Under the pieces are notes generated by a model, which saw only the letters and a list, made by a program, of their open reading frames with translations, had not been told where the DNA came from and did not search any database. The translations under genes and the position numbers were made by a program. From contig NC_035434.2 of NCBI RefSeq assembly GCF_002127325.2, positions 150,981,116-151,045,115 on the forward strand: DNA of 64,000 nucleotides, in the 5' to 3' direction. This stretch comes from Helianthus annuus (Eukaryota > Streptophyta > Magnoliopsida > Asterales > Asteraceae). This document shows positions 1-11,507 of the stretch, in pieces (the stretch's first letter is position 1; each line of letters starts with the position of its first letter).

Positions 1-860
1 GAGTTCACACCCTCTACAAAGCATGGGATTCCCTGGGTTGAGAATGGGGTTAAGGAACGTAGATTCCTCGTCCTCCTTGGGTAGGACAGCAATGGTTCAG
101 GAATGTAATTCCTCGTCCTAGACCAAAACTCTATCACGAAGTCCCTCCTTTTATATCGACTTAATCGCCGGGCCAATGGCGAGCGGGTCATTAGTTAGAT
201 AGCGCTATTTAGGTCTGACAAACCTCACACCGTGCCGCAGAGGACGGGCGTGAATTATGGATCTGGGGCACGTCAATGATGATAGACATTGACAGTTTCA
301 GGGCACATAAACATGACTACAGTCAGCAGTCGATATGGTAACGAGTCTAGTGTATACATGGGGTAGCCCCCACGGCCGAAATGCCAGATAACTAACACGG
401 GGTAGCCCCCACGGCTGGAATGCCAGAGTAACCGGGAATAAACAAGTCACGTTTTTCAACTATGGGGTAACCCCCACGGCAGGATGCCAGATAAAGGAAA
501 CTGTTTTCGAAACAACATAAAACGAACACCCAACCGTGAACTCACTCAACTTGTTGTTGACTCGTTACTACATGCTTTGCAGGACCATAGGTACTTAGCT
601 GGAGCTTGCATGGAAGAGAGTCGTTGTGGGACATGGATAGCTGCGTGCCATGTTTAACTTGGAAACAATTGAACTTATGTTTTGGTCTTTAAAACTTATG
701 CTTCCGCTTGCAACTTAAACTATGTTTTGTTTGAACACCAATTGTATTGGTTAGATTTTATAACTACTTATATGCTTGTTCAATATGATTGGTGGCTGGA
801 TCCTTGTCAGTCACTCCTCCAAGCGGTAGTACTCCGCTGGTGGATTTTGGGGGTGTGACA
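1..860 (+). mobile_element. Element H: 3' part of a Ty3-type LTR
   Basis: This stretch ends in GGGTGTGACA at 860, the LTR terminus shared by the other Ty3 elements here. The minus-strand RT frame of element A begins immediately afterwards. Plus orientation is inferred from a motif near the end (TATGCTTCCGCT, about 700) that sits at a similar place in the LTRs of C, E and F. A CAG|G acceptor-like site ends at 582, 278 nt before the terminus. The 5' end, any internal region and the other TSD copy lie left of the window, so it may be a full element or a solo LTR. It contains no gene. Confidence 0.75.
360..493 (+). repeat. Three copies of a GGGGTAGCCCCCACGGC repeat in the H LTR
   Basis: Copies start at 360, 399 and 464. 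Each reads GGGGTARCCCCCACGGC followed by a variable base or two and then ATGCCAGA. GGGG and CCCC can pair around a 3-nt spacer, so each copy is also a small hairpin. Function is unknown. Confidence 0.8.
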
Positions 861-2420
861 AACTTTTCCTTTTTCAGTAACTCCAAGATAGCCCTTAAAT
901 GATGTTCGTGCTCATCCTTTGTCTTTGAGTAGATCAGGATATCGTCTATGAATACAATCACGAACTTGTCGAGGTACGGTTTGCAGACTCTGTTCATTAA
1001 ATCCATGAAGACAGCTGGCGCGTTTGTCAACCCAAACGACATAACCAGGAACTCGTAATGTCCATATCGAGTTCTAAAAGCAGTTTTGGGAATACTTTCC
1101 TCTTGTATTCTCAGCTGATGGTAACCTGATCGCAAATCGATCTTCGAGTAGTAGCTTGAGCCTTGCAGCTGATCGAATAGGTCATCAATTCTCGGCAGAG
1201 GATATCTATTCTTGATAGTCAACTTGTTCAACTCCTGGTAGTCAATGCACATACGAAAACTACCGTTTTTCTTCTTGACAAACAGAACTGGAGCTCCCCA
1301 AGGTGAGAAGCTTGGTCTGATAAATCCCTTGTCTAGCAACTCTTGAAGTTGTGTCGACAATTCCTGCATCTCTAAAGGTGCAAGTCGATAAGGTGCCTTA
1401 GCCACAGGCGCGGCGCCTGGAACTAAGTCAATGTGGAACTCAACTTGCCTTTGTGGTGGCAATCCTGGCAAGTCTTCTGGAAAGACTTCAGGATATTCCT
1501 TTACCACTGGGATGTCTCCAATCCTTGGCTCATCAGCTTCTTTATCCATGATGTGTGCCAAGAAGGCAACACATCCCTTCTGTAAACACTTTCGAGCTTT
1601 CAGACAGCTGATGATTCTCAGAGGCGTATCGCGCTTCTCTCCGTGAACCACGATCGTTTCTCCATCTTCTATTGGGATGCGAATGGTCTTTTCGTGACAA
1701 ACAATCTCGGCTTTGTTGCTTGACAACCAATCCATCCCTACTACCACGTCGAAGCTTCCCAACTCAACTGGTAGTAGATCCAAAGTGAACTCGCGCTCTC
1801 CCAGCTCGATTACACAACCTCTGACAACTTCATTTGCTTCAACTAGCTTTCCATTAGCCAGTTCAATTGAGTACGGAATATCTAACTTACTAGCAGCTAA
1901 CCCAAGCATACTTTTAAATTCTAACGACATAAAGCTATAGTCGGCACCAGTATCAAATAGAACAGATGCAAAGCGTTGATTTATAGGGAACGTACCTGTG
2001 ACAACGTTGGGATCCTGGTGCGCTTCCCTCGCTCTGATGTTAAACACTCTTCCGCGGGCTTGATTCAGCTTTGGGCATTCCTTCTTGAAGTGCCCAATAT
2101 CTCCACAGTTAAAACAGCCCAGTCTTTGACCGTTACCACCTCCGTTCCCAGCTTGTGCGTTATTTTGGTTGCGATTCACATTACCAGCTTGATTTGCAAT
2201 GTTTCCACGGTTTCCATTTCCGCCATTTCCTCCCTGCTGGCGGTTTCCATTTCCATTCCCAAACCCTTGATTTCCAGTACGCCCTGCACCAGTTCCGGCC
2301 CAACACGTATCCTTTGTGCGGTCGTTCCTTCCACGTGATTCACACTTCCTCAACCTACATTGGCCATGATGATGGCGCTGGCACGTATTGCACTTGGGCA
2401 TAGTACCCATATAACCTTTC
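861..2420 (-). pseudogene. Element A gag-pol part: zinc knuckles, protease, RT N-terminal half
   Basis: Reading downwards from 2420, the frame has a knuckle-like CxxC-HxxxC stretch ([12 protein letters not shown]) and a long Gly/Asn-rich linker. A classic CCHC knuckle follows ([14 protein letters not shown], about 2113-2072), then the aspartic protease with DTGA (LFDTGADYS, about 1957) and GMDWL. RT motifs follow: [30 protein letters not shown] and the catalytic [11 protein letters not shown] near 950-920. Homology stops at 861, where the H LTR begins; the frame then runs on into LTR sequence as chance coding. B interrupted the protein just upstream of the first knuckle, and its gag half is at 11508-12446. 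No internal stop is present in this piece, so disruption was by insertion rather than by point decay. Confidence 0.92.
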
Positions 2421-3882
2421 TGTAACAACTCTCACCAAAATTATTATTTATTATTATATTACTTGTTATTTTGTTCACTAGGAAACCCTAATTAAGACCC
2501 CCAGTGATCCTGCATAAACCCTAAAATTGTCAGAACAATCGAAATCAGGATCAGGGCCCCTAAAACTCGGGGGGGGGGGGGGGGTAAACCCTAGTTAGAA
2601 TTATCTCGACAGTTTGCTGTCGAAATGGAAATTGAACGAACGGCCAACTCAGCTGAGCTACAATTGAACGTGGCCACCCTATGCTAGAAGTAGGCCCGTC
2701 GCGCCACGCGAGGGAGCCAGGTCTCCCTGTCGCGCCACGCGAGGGAGCCAAAATTTCAGTATATATAGGGGGGTTTGCACTTGAATTCTGGTGTTCGTCC
2801 GACGTTCAAATTCCAATTGTACGCTGAGATATCACTTAATTACTACAAAACACACACGATCTCGAAATTCTGTCGCGATAACAGGGTAATAACTCGATCG
2901 CTGTTACGATTTAAAATCCGATCGATTGAAACTATCCAATGGATGTTTAAGTGCTTCCCGAATTAGGGTTATACTTTATCATTCGTCGTGATTCCGACAG
3001 GATGTTTGAGTGTCGCCCAAATCCGGGCTATACTCTGTCATTCGTTGCGAATCCGCTGGATATTTAAGTATCGCACTTTGTCATTCGTTGTGAGGGTTGT
3101 ATCTCGTGAGTTATCGTAAATGTTGTATTAGTTACTAACCTGGTTCGTGTGCATTGTTGTTTAAACTAGGTTATTCGGCTAATCAGTAGGCTAAAACTCT
3201 GCCCGTTAAACTTGCAATGTGAGTCATTCTCTTTTTATCAACAATGTTTTACAATACTCCAAATTATTTTCAAAGTTATAATTATAGGGATTAAGTAGTG
3301 GTTATCTTGAATCACTGGCTAGTGGGGTATTGTGCACATTACTTAGTTTCTCACGGTTAGGTTAATAAGCCCTAACACAGGTCAGGCAAATAAGTCCTAA
3401 CAGTGATAATCGTCACTACTTGGGGAAAGACCCAATAGTGGTATGACCATCGTCACCAAGAGGTGACACCGGCGCCAGATAAAAATAAGATACTGCCATT
3501 GTAATCGCTTTTATGCTGTAATTTATAACTATGTGTCATTTTAAGTAAAATGAATGATTCACTCAGTATTTCCCCGCTGACAAAATATTTTTACAACATG
3601 TTTCAGGTGACTTACTTTGAATCAAGTACAAGTGCTATGGAGCACTCACAAGCTTAAAGTAGTGGCTCGAATAAACAAATAAACATGTTTTGTAAAATAA
3701 AGGAATTATGAAATTCCTCCACTGTAAATTACGGGGTTTATCCCAAATTATAAAATAAATAATACGCGGGCATTTTCAAGTTTAAACGATCCTGTTAAGA
3801 CTTCCGATGTGAACATAAATACCACAGGTTTTCTGTCTCGCGGCTCCTGGACCGGGTCAAACCGGGCGCGGGGGCCGTGACA
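2421..3882 (+). repeat. Element B 5' LTR
   Basis: TG...CA termini, matched along its length by the LTR at 10051. It contains a run of 16 G (2569-2584) that is much shorter in the 3' copy. A 31-bp-period GC-rich duplication and TATATATA lie at 2760-2767. An acceptor-like TTTCAG|GTG ends at 3606, 276 nt before the LTR end; in the 3' LTR the same site is mutated to TTTCAAGTG. Confidence 0.93.
2698..2767 (+). promoter_or_regulatory. B LTR promoter: duplicated GC-rich block and TATA box
   Basis: The 22-bp block GTCGCGCCACGCGAGGGAGC-CA occurs twice (2698-2719 and 2729-2750, period 31), immediately before TATATATA at 2760-2767. The same arrangement is at 10321-10373 with TATATATA at 10383-10390. 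Promoter function is inferred from position and motif. Confidence 0.6.
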
Positions 3883-3890
3883 GAAAAAGT

Positions 3891-3903
3891 TGGTATCAGA
3901 GCC
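3891..3903 (+). promoter_or_regulatory. B primer-binding site (tRNA-iMet)
   Basis: TGGTATCAGAGCC begins 9 nt after the 5' LTR end. This is the usual initiator-tRNA primer site of plant LTR elements. Confidence 0.9.
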
Positions 3904-4030
3904 ACTGATTTAAGCCAATTAAGTATTTAGAAATACTTAATTTATCTGACTGCCATTCTATGATTTTGTGAAACTTTTGTTTACAAAATTTTAATTTAGG
4001 ATTATGTGCGTCTTCGTATGTGCTAACAGC

Positions 4031-4676
4031 ATGAACGAACTATCAGAAGCCCTACAGAATATTTCAATCCATAGTACAGATATGGATATTACCAGTATTA
4101 CTACTGGATACCAGGCAGATGTGGAGGAGCCTATGGTATTTAAAGCCCAACCTTAGGAAAAACCTAAAGTAGTGAAAAAGAGACATAGGTGGGCAGGTTG
4201 GAGGCGTGTACGCAGGAAGAAGCCAGCAACACAAAAAAACCATGAAAAAGGAAGACCCAAAAGATAAAGGAAAGGGAATAGAAACTGGGGAGAGTTCCAG
4301 GCAAAACCAGGAACCACTATCTTGGGAAGAAGAGCTGGACCGTAAACTGTCACTAGGTGATATCATCGGACCTGCAGATGAAACTTTCTTTAACTACCCA
4401 GCAGAAGCCCTACTGCCTGTTAACCTAGAACCTGCCATTCCAGACCCTACTATGCACCCTAGACCTTTACCAGGAACATTAGAGGAGGGGTGGACTGCCG
4501 ATTGGCAATTTCAGAACATTATAAATAGTCCTAACACTTTTCTCCCTCAATTCGACCCGGAACCGGTATCAAACCCACCAATGAGTAACGAAAACTTAGC
4601 TGAACTCCGCCACTACGGCGAGGAGTTGGTGGATGCCGGAAATAGGATTCGGGAGGTAGGAGAGCAGATCTCCTAG
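4031..4676 (+). pseudogene. B leader ORF 1 (accessory ORF, frameshifted)
   Basis: ATG at 4031 opens a frame that stops near 4154. A second frame continues from about 4206 to 4676, with an internal ATG near 4242, so a lesion probably separates two halves of one ORF. The second half is acidic and contains a WEEELDRKLSLGD segment followed by a Pro-rich stretch. It ends in a short charged region that could form a coiled coil. I recognise no family. It occupies the position of the accessory ORFs of A, C and E, between the primer site and gag. Its WEEELD motif recurs in the next leader ORF. Confidence 0.5.
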
Positions 4677-4965
4677 AAATACGACGAGAGGGAACGTCAT
4701 TTCTGAAAAGCCAGTTAACAGGGATTGCATGGGGTGGTGTGGTTGTAGTATATAATACTAATAATAATAATAATAAAATATAAATCTTGTAAAATATTCT
4801 AAAAATAAAACATTGTAAGATAACCAGTGTGTACGGACGCATACTATTAAAACTATATAAAATCGAATAGTCGCAAAGTCGACAGTTTTGGCTGTACATG
4901 TTTGTGTAATTATTTGTTTCCTTATTTGTCCTTTCGTGTTAATTGACTACTTGTTAATGAACAGA

Positions 4966-5295
4966 ATGGGTAAGCAAAAGCTTTCGGATATTTACCATCA
5001 ACTAGATAATGCCCAAAAGACTAAGAGAATCTCGCCCCAACCAAATTCCTCAAGATATTTAGTGAATACTAATGAAGGAATATTTATTCGTAAGGCACAT
5101 TATGAAAACCCACTTACTCCCAAGAAGAGAGATTGGATTATTAGAAAAGGTCAAGAGAAAGTAGGAATGTCCAATTCAAAAGAAGTGGTAATTAATAAGG
5201 AAATAGGTAAAAACCCGCCGTGGGAAGACGAATTAGATGAAAAATGGTCAGACCTTTACATGTTAGCCACTACTGCAGTGAATCTTGATCCCTAA
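4966..5295 (+). CDS. B leader ORF 2, hypothetical 109-residue protein
   Basis: The start is chosen at ATG 4966 (MGKQKLSDIYHQ); an in-frame ATG lies at 4957, and the longer upstream frame is a hydrophobic run that looks like translated leader. The product is basic in its first two thirds and acidic at the end, with PPWEDELDEKWSDLYM near the C-terminus. The WE(E/D)ELD core matches leader ORF 1, which suggests the two arose from one repeated unit. No known domain, signal peptide or membrane segment is seen. The frame is uninterrupted while neighbouring frames of B are broken, but it is short enough for that to be chance. Confidence 0.45.
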   Translation: MGKQKLSDIYHQLDNAQKTKRISPQPNSSRYLVNTNEGIFIRKAHYENPLTPKKRDWIIRKGQEKVGMSNSKEVVINKEIGKNPPWEDELDEKWSDLYMLATTAVNLDP

Positions 5296-5519
5296 TTAAG
5301 ATAAGTGGCCAAACCAAGACCAACCATGGTAAATAAATAAGCAAGAGGGAATAAAATAAATGCAGGGCGTAATTGTCGTAGTTAAAATAATAGTATGTTT
5401 TTGAATTTCAATGTAATAGATCTATAATGTAGTGTGTTTACTACTTTAAATAAAGTTTGGTTGTACAGTGTACCAAAGTATGTGTACTAAATAATAGTTC
5501 GTGATTGATACATATCCAG

Positions 5520-8500
5520 ATGGAACACGCTGTTAACGAACCAGTTAATGAAGTTAACCAATCGGAACACAATAACGAGGATCACTTCTTAAATCGGCAA
5601 GACATAGAAAATATTGTTGCTCAGGGAATAGTTAATGCTATTCCAGCAATTGTAGCTGCGGTAAAAAGTCCTGTTAAGCCTTCGCAAGCTCACCCTAGTA
5701 AACGTACACACGACGATACTGCTAGTAATAGTGTCAATGGAGGCGGTAATAATAATAACGGAATTCAAGCCCCGATACACAAAAGGATGAAAGCTGCAAC
5801 ACCTGGTTGCACTTACAAGGAATTCCTTGCATGTAAACCTGTGGAGTTCGCAGGTAATGAAGGGGCGACTGCGGCACTGCGTTGGTTAGAGAAAACCGAG
5901 GCAGTGATCAAAATAAGTAAATGTGCTGAGGAAGATAAGGTCATGTACGCTTCGCACCTTTTCAAGGAAGAAGCGTTAGAATGGTGGAATACAGTATTAC
6001 AAGCTAAGGGAAGTGACATGGCCTATGCCATGAGTTGCGAAGAATTTAAACAGTTGATAGAAAGAAAATTTTGTCCCGAATATGAAAAAGAACAAATGGC
6101 AAACAAATTCCTAAGCCACCGAATGGTGGATGTGGACTGTCGAGGGTATATTTCAAAATTCCTTGAGTATGCCAGAATTGTACCTACTCTGGCTTCGCCG
6201 GAACCGGTACTTATCTCTCGCTATATTTGGGGTTTGATTAACGAGATTCGTGACATTGTTAAAGCTGCTAGGCCTCGCACGATTGACGATGCGATAGAGT
6301 TAGCCAACACCTTAACTGACGGCCTGGTACGCACTCGAGAAGAAAATAGAAAGAAGGATTTCGCTCAGAAAATTTCCCAAGGATTTCGTGTGGGTAATAG
6401 TAGCATTTCAGAAAATGAGGAGCCGGGCGATTTTCCACTATTCCATTCTGCGGTACCTGTAAAAAGAAGCATTTTGGGAAATGCAAAGGGTACTGTAATT
6501 TCTGCAAAACTCTAGGACATCAAGAAGAAGACTGCAGAAGGAAGAAAACAACAGTCTGCTACAACTGCGGAGAAGCTGGACATTTTAAGCCAGACTGCCC
6601 AAAATTGGTTAAACCAACAGACAACAAGGCTAAGCCTGCAGAAGGAACTACTAAGAAGAATGCAAGAGCCTTTCAATTGACCACTCAAGAAGCCGAACTA
6701 ATTCCTGATGTCATAGTTGGTACGTTCTTAGTTCACAATGTGTATGCAAAAGTATTATTTGACTCTGGGGTAAACCAAAGTTTTATAAATACTTCGTTCT
6801 GCCAAGCTCTTAATTTACCTTTAACCAACCTTAGGCAGATTTTCACAGTCGAAACGGCAGATGGGAATTTTGTTAAAATAGATAAGGTTTTGCAAGAAGA
6901 AAAGATAGAACTCTCAGGCCATAAATTTTCTGCAAACCTGTTACCTATGAATTTAGCCGCATTCGATGTTGTGTTAGGAATGGATTGGTTAGTAGCCAAC
7001 CATGCTCGAATTCTTTGTGACAAAAATCCCATAGAAATCCACACACCTACAGGAGAATTAGTAATAATTACCGGATATAAGCCACAAAGGCCACTAAAAT
7101 TTATTTCAATAGTGAAGTTGGCCAGTTATTCAAGAAAACAAGGAATAGCATATATGGTTTCGGTAGTTGTTGACACTAAAAGTAAGAAACTAGAAGACAT
7201 CCCGATAGTATCAGAATACCCAGATGTCTTTCCAGAAGACCTACCAGGTTTACCACCGGATAGGGAGGTAGAATTTAGAATTCATCTAATTCCAGGAACT
7301 ATACCGATAGCCAAGGCACCCTATCGGTTAGCACCTACTGAAATGCTGGAATTAAAGAAACAGTTAGATGAATTACTAAGTAAATGGTTTATACAACCAA
7401 GTTCCTCCCCATGGGGAGCTCCAGTGTTGTTTGTAAAGAAGAAGGACGGATCGATGAGAATGTGTATCGATTATAGGGAATTAAACAAGGTTACAATTAA
7501 GAATCGATACCCATTACCTAGGATTGATGATCTTTTTGATCAATTGCAAGGAGCTATGATTTTTCTAAGATAGACTTGCGCTTCGGATATCATCAATTGA
7601 AGGTACAAGAAGAAGACATACCTAAAACTGCTTTCAGAACTAGGTATGGACATTACGAGTTTACCGTCATGCCCTTTGGATTAACTAATGCTCCTGCAGC
7701 ATTCATGGACATGATGAACAGAATCTGTAAACCGTATTTGGATAAATTTGTAATCGTTTTCATTGACGATATACTTATTTACTCCAAAAGTCAGGAGGAA
7801 CATTGTGAGCACCTGCATGCACTCTTAACATTGTTAAGAAAAGAGAAGCTTTACGCCAAATTCTCGAAGTGTGAATTTTGGCTCCAAGAAGTGCAATTTT
7901 TAGGACACATGGTGAATCGCGAAGGAATTCACGTAGATCCCTCCAAGATTGAAGCTATCACCAAATGGAAGGTCCCAGAATAGGCTACGGAAGTTAGAAG
8001 TTTTCTAGGATTAGCTGGATACTATAGACGCTTTATTAAGGATTTTTCTAAGATAGCAGTTCCATTAACTAAGCTAACCTGTAAAGCTGTGAAATTTGAA
8101 TGGGGACCCAGACATGAGGAGGCTTTTAGGATTTTAAAGCAAAAGTTAACCAAAGCCCCAATCTTAGCATTACCAGATGGAACAGAAGATTTTGAAATCT
8201 ACTACGATGCTTCTATGCTAGGATTAGGATGTGTGTTAATGCAACGTAAAAAGGTAATTGCGTATGCCTCAAGACAATTGAAAAAGCATGAAGAAAACTA
8301 CACGGCTCATGACTTAGAATTAGGAGCGGTAATTTTTGCCCTTAAGATTTGGAGACATTATCTGTATGGAAGTAAGTTTACAGTTTATACAGATCATAAA
8401 AGCTTAAGGTACATATTTGGGTAAAACGAATTAAACATGAGGCAAAGAAGATGGATGGAAATTCTAAGTGATTACGACTGTGATATTCAATATCACGAAG

Positions 8501-10014
8501 GAAAAGCAAATGTAGTTGCAGATGCCTTAAGTCGTAAGTATCATGAGAAACAAAAGCGAGTTCATGCTCTTAGATTAAATCTATAATTAGATTTAATGGA
8601 GCAATTAAAGAATGTTCAAACTACAGCAATCAAGGATGATGCTGAAGAAATGAAAGGACGAATAAAAGAATTGGAACAAGGAGCTGATGGAATTTGGAGA
8701 TTCCATAAGAAAAGAATTTGGGTACCTAAACAAGGAGATTTAAGGAATAAGATTTTAGAGGAAGCCCATAAATCTAGGTATACTATGCACCCTGGAAATA
8801 TTAAAATGTACCAAGATTTAAGAAATAATTTCTGGTGGATAGGAATGAAAAAGGATATAGCTAGTTATGTATCTAAGTGTCTTACTTGTTCACAAGTTAA
8901 GGCAGAACACCAGAAACCTTCAGGGTTACTCCAGCAATTAGAAATGCCTGTTTGGAAATGGGAACTAATAACTATGGATTTTGTTACCAAGTTGCCCAAA
9001 ACAAGAAAAGGGAATGATGCGATTTGGGTAATTGTTGATCGATTAACCAAATCAGCTCATTTTCTACCCATGAAGGAAACTTTCAGTATGGAAAGATTAG
9101 CAAAACTATACGTAGACGAAGTAGTATCCTTACATGGAGTCCCACTCTCCATTATATCAGATAGGGATAGTCGGTTTACTTCACATTTCTGGACAAGTTT
9201 CCAAGAAGCCATAGGTACACGATTAAATTTAAGTACAGCTTATCATCCTCAAATAGACGGACAAAGTGAAAGAACGATTCAAACCCTGGAAGACATGCTC
9301 AGGGCATGTGTAATAGATTTTGGGGGAAACTGGGACGATCATCTACCCTTAATCGAATTCTCCTATAACAATAGTTATCATTCAAGCATTGAAGCTGCCC
9401 CGTTTGAAGCACTGTATGGACGCAAGTGTAGAACTCCCGTCTGTTGGGCAGAAATAGGAGAAAGTCAATTATCAGGACTTGAAATTGTGCAAGAGACCAC
9501 TGACAAGATAATTCAAATCAAGGAAAGATTAAAAACGGCTCGAGATCGCCAGAAGAGTTATGCAGACAATCGACGCAAGCCGCTAAAATTTCAAGTCGGT
9601 GATAAGGTACTCTTAAAAGTTTCTCCTTGGATAGGAATAGTACGGTTTGGAAAGAAAGGAAAGCTGAGTCCAAGGTACGTAGGACCTTTCCCAGTAATTC
9701 AACGTATAGGACCAGTTGCTTATCGTTTACAACTACCAGAAGAGTTAGCTGGAGTACATGATGTGTTTCATGTATCCAATCTCAAGAAATGTTTATCTGG
9801 CGAATCCCTGGTAGTACCTCTCCAGGATGTGGAAGTAAATGAAAAACTGAAATTTGTAGAGAAACCACTACAGATAGAGGACAGAAAAGTTAATTTTCTT
9901 AAGCACAAACGACTAGTACTGGTCAAAGTCAAATGGGATTCAAAGAGAGGACCAGAGTACACCTGGGAACTGGAATCGGAAATGAAGCGGAAATATCCTC
10001 ACTTATTCCAATAA
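5520..10014 (+). pseudogene. B gag-pol polyprotein, chromovirus, five inactivating lesions
   Basis: Start at ATG 5520. Gag capsid-like region about 5810-6350 (EFLACKPVEFAG, WWNTVLQA, KFCPEYE). Two zinc knuckles ([14 protein letters not shown] near 6560). Protease LFDSGVNQS, with V after DSG where relatives have A (about 6757). RT with [11 protein letters not shown] (about 7760). RNase H ([10 protein letters not shown] about 8200). Integrase with HHCC (about 8770-8890) and the DDE core ending GQSERTIQ (about 9265). C-terminal chromodomain ([16 protein letters not shown] about 9915-9970). Lesions: a frameshift between about 6340 and 6449; a one-base loss near 7555 in RT; stops at 7981-7983, 8422-8424 and 8584-8586. 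The integrase-chromodomain part alone is open from 8596. This is a dead copy that nevertheless keeps recognisable catalytic motifs. Confidence 0.95.
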
Positions 10015-10050
10015 ATCTCGAGGACGAGATTTTTATTAAGGTGGGGAGAA
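10013..10050 (+). promoter_or_regulatory. B pre-PPT hairpin and polypurine tract
   Basis: AAATCTCG-AGGA-CGAGATTT (10013-10032) is a perfect 8-bp inverted repeat that overlaps the gag-pol stop codon. The polypurine tract AAGGTGGGGAGAA (10038-10050) abuts the 3' LTR and should prime plus-strand synthesis. The same hairpin position is kept in C, E and G. Confidence 0.8.
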
Positions 10051-11507
10051 TGTAACAACTCTCACCAAAATTATTATTTATTATTATATTACTTGTTATT
10101 TTGTTCACTAGGAAACCCTAATTAAGACCCCCAAGTGATCCTGGATAAACCCTAAAATTGTCAGAACAATTGGAATCAGGATCAGGGCCCCTAAAACTCA
10201 TGGGGGGTAAACCCTAGTTAGTATTATCTCGACAGTTTGTTGTCAAAATTGAAATTGAACGAACGACCAACTCAGCTGAGCTACAATTAAACGTGGCCAC
10301 CCTATGCTAGAAGTAGGCCCGTCGCGCCACGCGAGGGAGCCAGGTCTCCCTGTCGCGCCACGCGAGGGAGCCAAAATTTCAGTATATATAGGGGGGGGTT
10401 GGCACTTGAATTCTGGTGTTCGTCCGACGTCCAAATTCCAATTGTACGCTGAGATATCACTTAATTACAACAAAACACACACGATCTCGAAATTCTGCCG
10501 CGATAACAGGGTAATAACTCGATCGCTGTTATGGTTTAATATCCGATCGATTGAAACTATCCAATGGATGTTTAAGTGCTGCCCGCATTAGGGTTATACT
10601 TTGTCATTCGTCGTGATTCCGACAGGATGTTTGAGTGTCGCCCAAATCCGGGCTATACTCTGTCATTCGTTGCGAATCCGCTGGATATTTAAGTATCACA
10701 CTTTGTCATTCGTTGTGAGGGTTGTATCTCGTGAGTTATCGTAAATGCAGTATTTGTTACTAACCTGGTTCGTGTGCATTGTTGTTTAAACTAGGTTATT
10801 CGGCTAATTAGTAGGCTAAAACTCTGCCCGTTAAACTTGCAATGTGAGTCATTCTCTTTTTATCAACAATGTTTTACAATACTCCAAATTAGTTTCAAAG
10901 TTATAATTACAGGGATTAAGTCGTGGTTATCTTGAATCACTGGCTAGTGGGGTATTGTGCACATTACTTAGTTTCTCACGGTTAGGTTAATAAGCCCTAA
11001 CACAGGTTAGGCAAATAAGTCATAACAGTGATAATCGTCACTACTTGGGGAAAGACTCAATAGTGGCATGACCATCGTCACCAAGAGGTGACACCGGCGC
11101 CAGATAAAAATAAGATACTGCCATTGTAATCGCTCTTATGCTGTAATTTATAACTATGTGTCATTTTAATTAAAATGAATGATTCACTCAGTATTTCCCC
11201 GCTGACAAAATATTTTTACAATATGTTTCAAGTGACTTACTTTGAATCAAGTACAAGTGCTATGGAGCACTCCCAAGCTTAAAGTAGTGGCTCGAATAAA
11301 CAAATAAACATGTTTTGTAAAATAAAGGAATTATGAAATTCCTCCACTGTAAATTACGGGGTTTATCCCAAATTATAAAATAAATAATATGCGGGCATTT
11401 TCAAGTTTAAACGATTCTGTTAAGACTTCCGCTGTGAACATAAATACCACGGGTTTTCTGTCTCGTAGCTCCTGGACCGGGTCAAACCGGGCGCGAGGGC
11501 CGTGACA
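10051..11507 (+). repeat. Element B 3' LTR
   Basis: Partner of 2421-3882, with the same termini and visible scattered substitutions, so B is not a very recent insertion. GC-rich block copies are at 10321-10342 and 10352-10373. TATATATA is at 10383-10390. Confidence 0.93.

Larger units (their letters stand above)
2421..11507 (+). mobile_element. Element B: complete Ty3 chromovirus (Tekay-like), degenerate
   Basis: LTRs at 2421-3882 (1462 bp) and 10051-11507 (1457 bp) both start TGTAACAACTCTCACC and end GGGCCGTGACA. The TSD is CTTTC at 2416-2420 and 11508-11512, so the element is structurally complete. The primer site is 3891-3903 and the polypurine tract 10038-10050. The interior holds two small leader ORFs and a gag-pol with two frameshifts and three stops, ending in a chromodomain, so it can no longer make its own proteins. 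The insertion splits gag-pol of element A. Confidence 0.95.

Noticed and set aside
360..493. The GGGGTAGCCCCC repeats as a transposon terminal repeat
   Set aside because: They are internal to the H LTR, directly repeated and not at any boundary or TSD.
764..860. C-terminal tail of the element A RT frame
   Set aside because: Homology to RT ends at 861; the remaining codons are read from the H LTR by chance.
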